Source: Eubacteriales bacterium
Lineage (GTDB): Bacteria > Bacillota > Clostridia > Lachnospirales > Lachnospiraceae
DNA length: 64,000 nucleotides
Reading direction: 5' to 3'
Assembly: GCA_030536555.1 (NCBI GenBank)
Contig: JAUNPU010000002.1
Coordinates: 124,001-188,000, forward strand
Below, in pieces: positions 9,279 through 18,886 of the stretch; position 1 is the first letter of the stretch; every line of letters begins with the position of its first letter. The notes beneath the pieces are model-generated. The model was given only the letters and a program-made list of their open reading frames with translations. It was not told the DNA's origin and did not search any database. The position numbers and the translations under genes are program-made.

Positions 9279-9312
9279 AGTAACAGATGTATCGTGAAAG
9301 GAGGTGCTCTAT

Positions 9313-10491
9313 ATGGGGATTTATCTCAATCCGGGCAATCAGGGCTTTGCCCAGGCAGTGAATTCGCCTATTTATGTAGATAAGACCGGGATGATTGAAA
9401 ATCTGAATCGGATGATTGGTACAAATGAACCTATGGTGTGTGTCAGCCGCCCGAGACGATTCGGCAAGACGATTGCCGCCAACATGCTGGTTGCATATTA
9501 CAGCAAGGGTTGTGATTCAGAAAAGCTATTCCAGGGACTGGCTATCAGCACCAGAGAGGACTTTCATAAACACCTGAATCAGTATGATGTGATTCGGATG
9601 GACATTCAATGGATGTTGAATATGGCGATGACAGCTGTGCAGTATGGGAAAGAGACTCTGCCGATGCGCTATGTGAATGAACTGATTATCCGTGAGTTTC
9701 GAAAGGAATTTCCGGAGATTGTCACAGAACAGGATTACTTCCTGCCGGAAGTGCTTCAGCATGTGCATATGGAGACGGGCAAGCGATTCATCGTCATTAT
9801 CGACGAATGGGATGCCGTATTCCGCAATTATAAGGAAGACCAGAAACTGCAGAATGAGTATATTGACTGGCTGCGAGGACTTTTTAAAGGCAGTATCCCA
9901 GAAGAGTGCATTGCATTTGCCTATATCACGGGGATACTTCCGATTAAGAAATACGGTACTCAGTCAGCACTGAACAACTTCAAGGAATACTCCATGATCA
10001 ATCCCAGGTGGATGTCGGAATACTTCGGCTTTATGGAGTCAGAGGTTCAGTCGCTTTGCTCCCGATATCATGTTGACTTTGACGAACTGAAGAAGTGGTA
10101 CGATGGCTATCACTTAAGTGGCGCCGGAGATATCTATAACCCACGCTCTGTAGTGGAAACGATGATTGACGGCGAGTTTGGAAGCCACTGGACCAGTACG
10201 GAGACGTATGAATCGTTGAAAAGCTATATTGTCATGAACTTTGATGGATTGAAGGAAGCGGTGGTTCACTTGATTGCCGGTGGCAGAATTCCCATCAATA
10301 CAGCCAGATTTCAAAATGATATGACATCACTGAACAGTCGCGATGATGTCCTGTCTTTGCTGATTCATCTCGGATATCTGGGATATGATGAGGCTCAGGA
10401 ATCCGTCTATATACCCAATGAAGAAGTAAAGCGGGAATTTGTGAATGCGGTGGAGGATAAACCATTCATGAAGAGCAGGTATCAATCATGA
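9313..10491 (+). pseudogene. AAA-ATPase-like half of a broken AAA-ATPase/PD-(D/E)XK gene
   Basis: The protein belongs to the AAA-ATPase-like family (PF09820 type) that normally carries a C-terminal PD-(D/E)XK nuclease domain (PF08011 type) in one chain of about 520-580 residues. Here the reading frame ends after 392 residues with an odd tail (KPFMKSRYQS). The nuclease domain continues in another frame from 10488. The P-loop (SRPRRFGKT) is near residues 44-52 and Walker B (FIVIIDEWDAVF) near 160. The ATG at 9313 is preferred over the GTG at 9304, which lies in the ribosome site. The family is very abundant in gut anaerobes and its role is unproven. The linker segment usually found at the junction appears to be missing. 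Confidence 0.75.
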
Positions 10492-10814
10492 ATTATCATG
10501 ATGAGAATGCACTAAGCTTTGTTGTCTCGCTGGCATATTACAGTGCCAGAAAAGATTACATCCAGATTCGCGAGCTGCCGACAGGAAAAGGCTTTGCAGA
10601 CCTGGTGTTTCTTCCTAGAAAACATTCAGATAAACCCGCGCTTGTGGTGGAATTAAAGTGGGATAAGAATGCAGAAACTGCGATAAGTCAGATTAAAGAC
10701 AAGCATTACACGCAGGCAATCGAGTCCTACACAGGAGAGATACTGCTGGTCGGAATCAATTATGATAAAAAGACTAAGAAACATGAGTGTCTGATAGAAA
10801 AATATGAGAAATAG
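10488..10814 (+). pseudogene. Detached PD-(D/E)XK nuclease domain of the broken AAA-ATPase gene
   Basis: These 108 residues match the C-terminal nuclease domain of the preceding family: YYSARKDY, KGFADLVFLP and VVELKW supply the D38, E55 and K57 of a PD-(D/E)XK site, and HYTQAIESY and LLVGINYDKKTKKHEC close the fold. The frame overlaps the ATPase half by 4 bp (ATGA), so a separate domain could still be made by reinitiation. The spacer of roughly 40 residues normally joining the halves is not visible, which points to an internal deletion. A terminator follows at once. Confidence 0.75.
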
Positions 10815-10819
10815 GATGA

Positions 10820-10872
10820 CCTCCTAATGTAAGGTATATAATTGTCTAAGGGCCTTGCATTAGGAGGTTTTT
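10820..10872 (+). terminator. Strong terminator after the nuclease fragment
   Basis: The near-perfect arms CCTCCTAATGTAAGG (10820-10834) and CCTTGCATTAGGAGG (10853-10867) are followed by TTTTT. It isolates the inserted ATPase/nuclease gene from the downstream EPS genes. Confidence 0.85.
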
Positions 10873-11594
10873 GTGTGATTGAGATATGGAACTTCACTAC
10901 GGATATGTAAAAAGTTTGTGTCGGAGGATTCGAGATAGAAACACAAAGCCATCGAAAAGATGGAAGTTAGGAGTAAATATTATGGAAAAGAAATATAATA
11001 TCGTTGCTTTTGGTACTGATGATGGAGTTACAATCTGCATGTGGCATAATATGTATGCGGCATAATACCCTTATGCCATATCAGGAACAAACCGGTAGAT
11101 AGTGATTTTTGGTGACCGGGAAGTTCATATTTCTTACCCTAGGAAATGAGCGAGAAACCTTGTGTTTACAAGGAATATAGCTGATAAAGGAGGGCAGAAG
11201 CTAACCAGATGAATAAGGATACTGTTGGAAAGACAGCCAAGGACATGAAAATTAGAGTATATTTACACTGCCATTTAAAACTATTAGCGCAACTTGTCTT
11301 TACGTGAAAGGATTTGGAATGCTTTATTATCTGGTGCAGTTACAACTATTTCTCATAATCTGAAAAATATAATGGTTATAAAGGTATATGACAAGATTGG
11401 CTATCAATTGGTTTCATGGTATCCAGACAATACGCTATGTGGGTAATGTAAAGGATTATAAAAGGATAGATTTCATAAGTGATTTATTTTGCATTCAGAT
11501 GGACAATGTAATAGATTAGTTATGAATGAAGTGATTGTGCAAGCATTTGCATATATCAATTAAGTTTTGAAAGAAATTAAAGGAATAGGTAAAG
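10873..11594 (+). other. Decayed gene-free stretch inside the EPS locus
   Basis: About 720 bp of AT-rich sequence with no credible gene. A 27-codon frame at 10982 with a reasonable start ends at 11065. A coding-like scrap that reads VYDKIGYQLVSWYPDN lies near 11385-11435 and is stopped at once. These look like remnants of lost genes. The downstream gene at 11595 must be served by a promoter within this stretch, but none was clear. Confidence 0.55.
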
Positions 11595-12419
11595 ATGGAA
11601 AAACAAAATTCTGTTGTAAAAATCATTATTGCGGCGCATAAGAAGTATAAAATGCCGAAAGACCCAATGTATGTTCCGGTGCATGTGGGTGCGGAGGGCA
11701 AAGTAGATGATGCGGGGAAACCGCTTGATTTAGGGTATGTAAAGGACAATACTGGAGATAATATTTCGTCCTTAAATGCCAGTTTTTGCGAGTTAACAGG
11801 ACTGTATTGGGCATGGAAGAACCTGGATGCGGATTATATTGGGTTAGCACATTATAGAAGACATTTCTCAATGAAGAATAAGTCAGGGTTTGAAAATATT
11901 TTGAAGTGTAGTGAGTTACAGCCATATCTTGATAAGATAAAAGTATTTACACCTAAAAAGAGAAGGTATTATATTGAAACATTGTATAGCCACTATAGTC
12001 ATACACATTATGCTATTCACTTAGATGAAACTAAGAAGATAATCCAGGATAAATATCCAGAATATTTGGAAAGTTATGAAAAGGTAATCAATCATACATA
12101 TGGTTATATGTTTAATATGATGATTATGGAAAGAAGATATTTGGATGACTATTGTACGTGGCTTTTTGACATATTATTTGAACTAAAAAAACGAATTGAT
12201 ATGCCAGATTTAAGTACATTTCAAGGTAGATTTTATGGTCGGGTTTCCGAAATAATTTTTAATGTATGGCTCGATTATAAGATAAAATCAGGAGAATTAG
12301 ACAAGAGGGAAACCATGGAAATTAATTGTATTCATATGGAGAAGATTAATTGGTGGAAAAAAGGAATTGCTTTTTTAAAAGCAAAGTTTTTAGGAGATAA
12401 ATATGAAGGAAGCTTTTAA
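11595..12419 (+). CDS. DUF4422 glycosyltransferase-like protein (first copy)
   Basis: Family known mainly from capsule and EPS loci and presumed to be a glycosyltransferase, often next to galactofuranose genes. The start of the domain (KIIIAAHKKYKMP) and the central signature (FCELTGLYWAWKN followed by YIGLAHYRRHF) are clear. Length is 274 residues. AAGGAATAGG lies just upstream of the ATG. It overlaps the next glycosyltransferase by 17 bp. A second copy from the same family lies at 14424, so two different linkages are likely made. The acceptor is unknown. Confidence 0.85.
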   Translation: MEKQNSVVKIIIAAHKKYKMPKDPMYVPVHVGAEGKVDDAGKPLDLGYVKDNTGDNISSLNASFCELTGLYWAWKNLDADYIGLAHYRRHFSMKNKSGFENILKCSELQPYLDKIKVFTPKKRRYYIETLYSHYSHTHYAIHLDETKKIIQDKYPEYLESYEKVINHTYGYMFNMMIMERRYLDDYCTWLFDILFELKKRIDMPDLSTFQGRFYGRVSEIIFNVWLDYKIKSGELDKRETMEINCIHMEKINWWKKGIAFLKAKFLGDKYEGSF

Positions 12420-13308
12420 TAATCATTGTAGAAAAGATATTGTTGCAGTTGTTGTAACATATAATAGAATGAAATTATTGGAAAAATGCGTTGAATCTTT
12501 ACAGGGTCAGTCTGTAGTTCCAGATATTATGATAATTGATAATGCTAGTACAGATGGCACAGCAGAATTATTTAGAAATTCAAAAAAAAATGTTCATTAC
12601 TATAATACCGGAAGTAATTTAGGTGGAGCTGGTGGTTTTAGTTATGGGATAGAAAAAGCTGTTGAAAAAGGATATAAATATATTTGGATTTTAGATGATG
12701 ATACGATGCCGACTGAAACAGCTTTAGAAGCATTTGTCCAAAAAGATAATGAACTTAAAGGTAAGTATGGTTTTTTATCGAGCAAAGTTTTGTGGAAAGA
12801 TGAATCAATATGTACAATGAACATACAAAAAATTACAAAGTGGAAGCAGTTAAAGGAATACGATAAATGCGAAAAAATACAGTATGCCTCTTTTGTTTCG
12901 CTTTTTGTAAAGGCTGAAACAGTGAAAAGCGTAGGTCTGCCATATAAAGACTTTTTTATTTGGGCGGATGATTGGGAATATACAAGGCGTATATCAAAGA
13001 CATGTGAATCGTATTTTTTGCCTGAAAGTGTGGTTAACCATTGGTGCGCAAGTAATATAGGCGCAGATATTGTTACTGTATCAGAAGATCGATTGAATCG
13101 ATTTGAGTACATGTATAGAAATGATGTCGTTATGTATAGACAGGATGGCATAGAAGGGTATTTTTATCTTTTGATTAGAAATTTCCTTCATGTATTCAGA
13201 ATATTAACTAAATCTAGTGCAAAGCTGTCAAAAATAAAATTAATGCTTAAAGCAACGTTAAAAGGATTTAGGTTTAAACCTCAAATAGTATATCCAAAGG
13301 AAAAATAA
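12403..13308 (+). CDS. GT2 family glycosyltransferase (galactofuranosyltransferase-like)
   Basis: A cytoplasmic inverting glycosyltransferase with a GT-A fold. VVTYNRMKLLEKC opens the domain and IIDNASTDGT binds the nucleotide sugar. WILDDDTMP near residue 95-103 holds the metal-binding DDD motif, and FIWADDWEYTRR is the acceptor-side acidic motif. The pattern LDDDTMP plus WADDWE resembles galactofuranosyltransferases of the GlfT2 type, which fits the glf and galE genes downstream. Length is 301 residues. An AGGAG site lies just before the ATG within the end of the previous gene. Confidence 0.88.
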   Translation: MKEAFNNHCRKDIVAVVVTYNRMKLLEKCVESLQGQSVVPDIMIIDNASTDGTAELFRNSKKNVHYYNTGSNLGGAGGFSYGIEKAVEKGYKYIWILDDDTMPTETALEAFVQKDNELKGKYGFLSSKVLWKDESICTMNIQKITKWKQLKEYDKCEKIQYASFVSLFVKAETVKSVGLPYKDFFIWADDWEYTRRISKTCESYFLPESVVNHWCASNIGADIVTVSEDRLNRFEYMYRNDVVMYRQDGIEGYFYLLIRNFLHVFRILTKSSAKLSKIKLMLKATLKGFRFKPQIVYPKEK

Positions 13309-13310
13309 AG

Positions 13311-14420
13311 ATGAAAAAGATTTTAGAAGTGTTAGGTGAACCTATAGAAAACGGTGGACAGGAAGCATTTGTTTTTAATGTACTGGCAAATATGGATTTG
13401 AGTAGAGCAAGAGTGGATGTGTTTACGCCTTATCACTGTGACAATACATATTACAAGTCGATGATTGAAAACAGTGGAGGCAGAATTATCGCAATGGAAT
13501 TACCATTTGCTCCTGGAAATAGTCGTATTAATATTATGAAACCATTGAGTGAATATTTAAAAAACAATCATTATGATGTTGTACATGTTCACTCGGGGAG
13601 CATTTCTGTTTTGGCAGAAGTTGCTTTTGTTGCACGCATCAATCATGTAAAAAAAATTATTGTACACTCACACTGCGCGGCAGAAAAGAAAACAATAAAA
13701 TATGGATTAGCTAAACTGGCATCATTGCCAATTATGCATTTTTGCCCGACGGACTATTTTGCATGTTCACAGGTGGCGGGTGATTGGAAATTTTCGAGAA
13801 GAATAGCACAAAATAAACTTTTGATTTTAAAAAATGGTGTTGATTTGAAAAAGTTTGCTCCTAATTCTGAAGTTAGAGAAATGTATAGAAAAAAACTAGC
13901 TGTTTCAGGAGAAACATTTGTAATTGGTCATGTGGGTCGGTTCTCATATCAAAAAAACCATGAATATTTAATAGATGTATTTGAAAAAGTCAGAAGTCAG
14001 CATAATGATAGTGTGTTGCTTTTGATTGGAGAAGGCGAGGATTTTGATCGAATTCAGAAGTTGGTTCACAATAAACATCTAAGAGATTCAGTTATATTTT
14101 TGGGGAACGTTGATAATGTGAATGACTATATGCAGATTATGGATGTGTTTCTGCTACCATCGCATTTTGAAGGATTACCAATAGTTGGGGTAGAGGCTCA
14201 AGCAGCAGGTCTTCCGATCTTTGTATCGAACAATGTCTCACCAGAATTAAAATTATCTCCTACAATTGAATTTTTAGATTTGGATGATCAGGAGAAATGG
14301 GTGGATAAAACACTTTCGTGTCTTGACACTAAACATGTTGATAACAGTAAATGTTTATTAAAGAATGGATATAGTATTGAGGATACAGCAAAAAAACTGA
14401 TGGAAGTATATGGAGTATAA
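13311..14420 (+). CDS. GT4 family glycosyltransferase
   Basis: A retaining GT-B glycosyltransferase of the EpsF type, 369 residues. The N-terminal acceptor domain has NGGQEAFVFNVL. The C-terminal donor domain has IGHVGRFSYQKNHEYLI and the E(x7)E motif within PSHFEGLPIVGVEAQAAGLP. It sits 2 bp after the GT2 gene and 3 bp before the second DUF4422 gene, so the four are one transcription unit. The sugar donor cannot be told from sequence. Confidence 0.9.
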   Translation: MKKILEVLGEPIENGGQEAFVFNVLANMDLSRARVDVFTPYHCDNTYYKSMIENSGGRIIAMELPFAPGNSRINIMKPLSEYLKNNHYDVVHVHSGSISVLAEVAFVARINHVKKIIVHSHCAAEKKTIKYGLAKLASLPIMHFCPTDYFACSQVAGDWKFSRRIAQNKLLILKNGVDLKKFAPNSEVREMYRKKLAVSGETFVIGHVGRFSYQKNHEYLIDVFEKVRSQHNDSVLLLIGEGEDFDRIQKLVHNKHLRDSVIFLGNVDNVNDYMQIMDVFLLPSHFEGLPIVGVEAQAAGLPIFVSNNVSPELKLSPTIEFLDLDDQEKWVDKTLSCLDTKHVDNSKCLLKNGYSIEDTAKKLMEVYGV

Positions 14421-14423
14421 AAC

Positions 14424-15173
14424 ATGATATATATTGCAACACATAAAAAGTTTAAAGAACCAAAGCTTGACGGATACAAGCCGATACAAGTCGGAGCTTC
14501 AAATAAAAATAAATTAGGCTACATTACAGATGATACAGGGATTAATATTTCAAATAAAAATGCTAACTTTTGTGAACTAACAGGACTTTATTGGATTTGG
14601 AAAAATTCTTCTGATGAATATAAGGGATTAGTTCATTATCGAAGATATTTTTCAAATACATTAAGAAAAAAAATAATTACTGCTGAAGATGTGAAAAAAA
14701 TCTTAAAAAAATATGATGTAATTCTTCCTTTTAAACATCGCATGAATAACACTTTGGTAGAGGATTATTGCGAAATATCGGGATATAAATCAGATCTGGA
14801 TAAAGTTAGACAGATAATATCGATGAAGTTTCCTAATTACCTCAATACCTATGATGAAGTTATGGAGGGGAATGATATATATTTTTATAATATGATTGTT
14901 GCAAAGAAAGAAGTGTTCGATAGTTATTGCAATTGGCTCTTTACAATTTTGTTTGAATTAGAATCAAAGGTAGATTTAGAAGGATACAACGATTATCAAA
15001 AGCGAATTTACGGATTCATGTCAGAAAGATTACTAAATGTCTATTTTAGATATAACAGTTATAAGATTTTTGAGTGTGGAGTTATTAATACAGAGGAAAA
15101 ATGGAGTAAGAGTAAAGTTATACGAACATCATTAAAAAGGAAGATAATGTACTGTATTCAATTGCTTAAGTAA
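14424..15173 (+). CDS. DUF4422 glycosyltransferase-like protein (second copy)
   Basis: Same family as the protein at 11595. The core signature is again FCELTGLYWIWKN followed by GLVHYRRYF, and the domain starts with IYIATHKKFKEP. Length is 249 residues. The two copies agree at these motifs but differ widely elsewhere, so they are old paralogues or separately acquired, not a recent duplication. Confidence 0.85.
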   Translation: MIYIATHKKFKEPKLDGYKPIQVGASNKNKLGYITDDTGINISNKNANFCELTGLYWIWKNSSDEYKGLVHYRRYFSNTLRKKIITAEDVKKILKKYDVILPFKHRMNNTLVEDYCEISGYKSDLDKVRQIISMKFPNYLNTYDEVMEGNDIYFYNMIVAKKEVFDSYCNWLFTILFELESKVDLEGYNDYQKRIYGFMSERLLNVYFRYNSYKIFECGVINTEEKWSKSKVIRTSLKRKIMYCIQLLK

Positions 15174-15199
15174 TAATACGAGCAGGTTACATATCTATT

Positions 15200-16432
15200 G
15201 TGAAAAATATGAAAATTATTAAAAGATTATTAGTTTATTTATTAGTAATACTCGTCATATTACAATGCTATTCTTTATTGTCTATGATAATACCTAATGG
15301 ATATTTTTATTTGGCAATTAATATTATTCTTGCTTTATTGATAATACTAGAAAAGAAGATTATAATAACAAAAAAATTAGTAAGTCTTTTGTTATTATAT
15401 TGCGGGATTTTGTTGCTACTTTGTTTTAGTGATTATTTTGCAAATACTGAATTTATTCTTTCGGTATTAACTCCTTTTCCATTGTTTTTAATTTATACTG
15501 AAGGCGAATATAATGGAATTGATTTTATGGAAAAATATACAAATGTAATGTTTGTCATAGCTTCTTTAAGTTTATTCTTTTTTATATTTGGCTCATTGCT
15601 AGATATTATTAATCCAACAGGATTTTATTCACATCAACAAATTGGATGGGGACCAAATGATTATTATGACTTTTATCATTTGTATTGTGAAGGGCAATAT
15701 GTTTCTGCTTTAGGATATTTGGGCGTAAGAAATATATCCTTGTTTTTAGAAGGACCAATGCTCACTTATACGTTAAGCTTTGCATTGTATTATGAGCTAT
15801 TTTTACGAAAACAAGGCACTAGAAAGTTATATCCCATTGTAATAATAATAACCATTGCAACATCATTTTCAACGACAGGTTTAGTTCTCGTTGTTGTTTT
15901 GCTATATTTAAAGTTTTATGATAAGTTAAAGCACAACGGGGTGCTTAGATTATTTGTAGTGCCGATTATTTTAGGTGTTGTGATATTTTTGTCAACCTAT
16001 ATTATTCAGGATAAGTTTGTAAGCAATGTTTATTCTTCATCAGCTAGAGTAGATGATATTATTGCCGCGTTTAAATGTTTTATATCAAATATTTTGTATG
16101 GTGTAGGTTATCAAAATATGGAAGCTATTGATCCTTATCGTTCATTTATAAGATTAAATGCAGGTCTTAGTACTGGAATAGGTGCTATTCTAGCTTACGG
16201 GGGCTTGATTTGGGGAATATGGTATATAATCCCTACAATATTATCAGTAATAAATTATGTTGCGTGCCCAAGAGCAAGAAAGCAAATGGGTTTTGTTATT
16301 ATGGCATTTGCATTATTATTGGTTACAGTAGTGCAAAATCGTGTGCTGTGTACGATAATTAATGCGTTATGCTGGCAGTTTGTTTTATGCTCTAAAGATA
16401 GTAAATTGATTAATGTTGATAAAGGAGAATAG
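15200..16432 (+). CDS. O-antigen/EPS polymerase-like membrane protein (Wzy-type)
   Basis: About 410 residues with ten or more hydrophobic segments and a large extracytoplasmic loop at about residues 135-180, the layout of Wzy polymerases. It has no close sequence signature, which is normal for Wzy. It would join repeat units outside the membrane after Wzx flips them. The start is uncertain: GTG 15200 and ATG 15209 are both possible and neither has a strong ribosome site. Confidence 0.75.
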   Translation: MKNMKIIKRLLVYLLVILVILQCYSLLSMIIPNGYFYLAINIILALLIILEKKIIITKKLVSLLLLYCGILLLLCFSDYFANTEFILSVLTPFPLFLIYTEGEYNGIDFMEKYTNVMFVIASLSLFFFIFGSLLDIINPTGFYSHQQIGWGPNDYYDFYHLYCEGQYVSALGYLGVRNISLFLEGPMLTYTLSFALYYELFLRKQGTRKLYPIVIIITIATSFSTTGLVLVVVLLYLKFYDKLKHNGVLRLFVVPIILGVVIFLSTYIIQDKFVSNVYSSSARVDDIIAAFKCFISNILYGVGYQNMEAIDPYRSFIRLNAGLSTGIGAILAYGGLIWGIWYIIPTILSVINYVACPRARKQMGFVIMAFALLLVTVVQNRVLCTIINALCWQFVLCSKDSKLINVDKGE

Positions 16433-16438
16433 CTTATA

Positions 16439-17575
16439 ATGAATAAAATTGGAATTATTACATATCATGCAGCCTATAACTATGGATCTGCATTACAGGC
16501 ATATGCTACACAGTGTGCAGTAGAAAAACTCGGATATAAAGCGGAAATAATTAATTATAGAATGCCGGAACAGAAGAATATATATTCACTCTATAGAATG
16601 AGATATGGAATCAAAACGTTATTAAAGGATTTGATGCAATTTCCGGTGCAAAAACAGAGAACTGAAAGAATAAACAAATTTGAGGATTTCTTTAAAGAAT
16701 TCTTAAATATGAGTGATGAATGTACTTATCCAGATGATGTTTATCAATTATGGGATAACTATTCTACAATTATTAGTGGTAGTGATCAGATCTGGAATAA
16801 ACATTCCTTGGAGTTAGAGAATGTAGGAATGGAGTACATGCAACCATACTTGCTTCATGGCTTTGGCGGCAAGAAAATTTCCTATGCATCTTCTGTTGCA
16901 AACATGACAGATGATGAATTGAAATTAATTGTAGCCGACGTATCTAAATTTGTGGCTTTGTCAATGCGTGAAAAAAGAAGTGCATTGAAAATGACAGACT
17001 TGATGAACAGAAAAGTTGACTCGGTAGTGGATCCTACATTCCTGTTGAACAAAGCAGATTGGATTGATAAATTAAACATTCAAAAAAAGAAAAATAATGA
17101 TAAATATATTCTTTACTATTCTTTGGCAGGCATCAAACCACTAAAAAAAGACATGGCGAATTTAAAAAAAATAGCTAATGAGAAAGGCATTAGGGTTAAG
17201 GTGATAACACCGTTTGCATATGTTAGATTTAATGATAGTACCATTGAAATGCATCCAGAGGCGGGACCGCGTAAATTTTTAGAATTGATATATAATGCAG
17301 AAATGATAGTGACAAACTCATATCATGGAACAATTTTATCTTTAAATTTGGGGAAAAATGTATATTCAATATGTGAAAATGGTGGATCTGAGTTTAGAAA
17401 AACTGAGATATTAGAGAGATTAGGACTAAAGAACAGAATTGTCAGTGGTACCAATGAGTTATTGACAAACATTTTTACTGATATAGATTATGCAATAGTA
17501 GATAAAAAGTTATCAGCGTTACGTGCAGAGAGCTATCAGTATTTGGAACAGAGTTTAATAGAAAACAAAGTCTAA
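16439..17575 (+). CDS. Polysaccharide pyruvyl transferase family protein
   Basis: Family PF04230 (CsaB/WcaK type), which adds pyruvate ketals from PEP to sugars of surface polymers. KIGIITYHAAYNYGSALQAYA at the N-terminus, SGSDQIWN near residue 117, SYASSVAN and VTNSYHGTILSLNLG near residue 290 are characteristic. Length is 378 residues, standard for the family. A negatively charged pyruvylated residue in the EPS is the likely product. It lies 6 bp after the polymerase gene. Confidence 0.88.
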   Translation: MNKIGIITYHAAYNYGSALQAYATQCAVEKLGYKAEIINYRMPEQKNIYSLYRMRYGIKTLLKDLMQFPVQKQRTERINKFEDFFKEFLNMSDECTYPDDVYQLWDNYSTIISGSDQIWNKHSLELENVGMEYMQPYLLHGFGGKKISYASSVANMTDDELKLIVADVSKFVALSMREKRSALKMTDLMNRKVDSVVDPTFLLNKADWIDKLNIQKKKNNDKYILYYSLAGIKPLKKDMANLKKIANEKGIRVKVITPFAYVRFNDSTIEMHPEAGPRKFLELIYNAEMIVTNSYHGTILSLNLGKNVYSICENGGSEFRKTEILERLGLKNRIVSGTNELLTNIFTDIDYAIVDKKLSALRAESYQYLEQSLIENKV

Positions 17576-17638
17576 GATTCGGTTTAAACTAATGAAAGAT
17601 TTGTTCATGTCTTAATAATAATTGGAAGGTAGAAAGAG

Positions 17639-18868
17639 ATGGATATTATTGAAATTACAAAGGAATTAAATACACATGGACAGGATAAGGTTGCTGAAAG
17701 ATTAGTAGCTCTACCTGAAAATCAACAAGAAAAACTTGTCAGACAGATTGAAGCAATTGATTGGAATGTTGTTGAGAGTATACATAATGCAAAGAATGAG
17801 CGCGCTGCTGAAAAGCATGTAGAGCCGTTGAATGCTGTGGAAATTAAAGATATCAAGGAAAATAAAGAAAAGTATATGTCAGCAGGCTTGGATGCAATTA
17901 AGAACGGAAAAGTTGCTGCAGTATTGCTTGCTGGTGGCCAGGGAACAAGACTTGGATTAGATAAGCCAAAAGGAACGTTAAATGTTGGAATTCACAAGGA
18001 ATTGTTTTTGTTTGAGCAGCTTATTAACAACATTATGGATGTTGTAAAATTAGCTGATGCATGGGTCCCACTATATATCATGACAAGTGAAAAGAATAAC
18101 AATGATACAATTACTTTTTTTGAGGAACATAACTATTTTGGTTATGATAAGAATTATGTGCAATTCTTTATTCAGAATATGGTTCCATCTGTTGATTACA
18201 ATGGAAAACTCTATATGGAGGCAGAAGACAGCCTTTCGATGTCACCAAATGGAAATGGTGGCTGGTTCCTGTCAATGATTTATGCAGGACTTGATAAGGA
18301 TTTACGAGAAAGGAGAATTGAATGGGTAAATGTATTTGCTGTTGATAATATCCTCCAGAGAATTGCAGATCCGGGATTTGTTGGAGCAACGATTCTTTCC
18401 GGATGTGAGTGTGGATCCAAAGTAGTCAGAAAAGTCAGCCCGGATGAAAAAGTGGGGGTAATGTGCAGGGTTAATGGACATCCTTCAATTATTGAATATT
18501 ACGAAATGCCGGAAGAACTCGCAACAAAGAGAAGAGAAGACGGGGAACTGGAATATGGATTTGGTGTAATCCTTAATTATTTGTTCAGCCTTAATAAGTT
18601 ATTTGAGATTGCAGACAGAAATCTGCCACTTCATATTGTTGAAAAAAAGATTCCGTATATAAATGATGATAATGAATTAGTAAAACCGGATCAGCCAAAT
18701 GGATATAAGTTTGAGACCCTGGTGCTTGATATGGTAGAAATGATGGATGACTGTATCCCTTATGAGGTCGAACGGGATCATGAATTTGCGCCAATTAAGA
18801 ATAAGACAGGAATGGATTCATTAGAGAGTGCAAGAGAATTGCTTAAGGTTAATGGAATTGAGTTTTAA
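17639..18868 (+). CDS. UDPGP-type UTP:sugar-1-phosphate uridylyltransferase
   Basis: Family PF01704, eukaryotic-like UDP-glucose/UDP-GlcNAc pyrophosphorylases. LLAGGQGTRLGLDKPKGTLNVG at about residues 98-119 is the nucleotide-binding loop. Length is 409 residues. It supplies an activated sugar, most probably UDP-GlcNAc or UDP-Glc, for the EPS; GalE directly downstream would convert it to the galacto form. It has an RBS (GGAAGG) about 11 bp upstream of the ATG. Confidence 0.88.
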   Translation: MDIIEITKELNTHGQDKVAERLVALPENQQEKLVRQIEAIDWNVVESIHNAKNERAAEKHVEPLNAVEIKDIKENKEKYMSAGLDAIKNGKVAAVLLAGGQGTRLGLDKPKGTLNVGIHKELFLFEQLINNIMDVVKLADAWVPLYIMTSEKNNNDTITFFEEHNYFGYDKNYVQFFIQNMVPSVDYNGKLYMEAEDSLSMSPNGNGGWFLSMIYAGLDKDLRERRIEWVNVFAVDNILQRIADPGFVGATILSGCECGSKVVRKVSPDEKVGVMCRVNGHPSIIEYYEMPEELATKRREDGELEYGFGVILNYLFSLNKLFEIADRNLPLHIVEKKIPYINDDNELVKPDQPNGYKFETLVLDMVEMMDDCIPYEVERDHEFAPIKNKTGMDSLESARELLKVNGIEF

Positions 18869-18886
18869 TTAGCAGGAGGTGTTACG

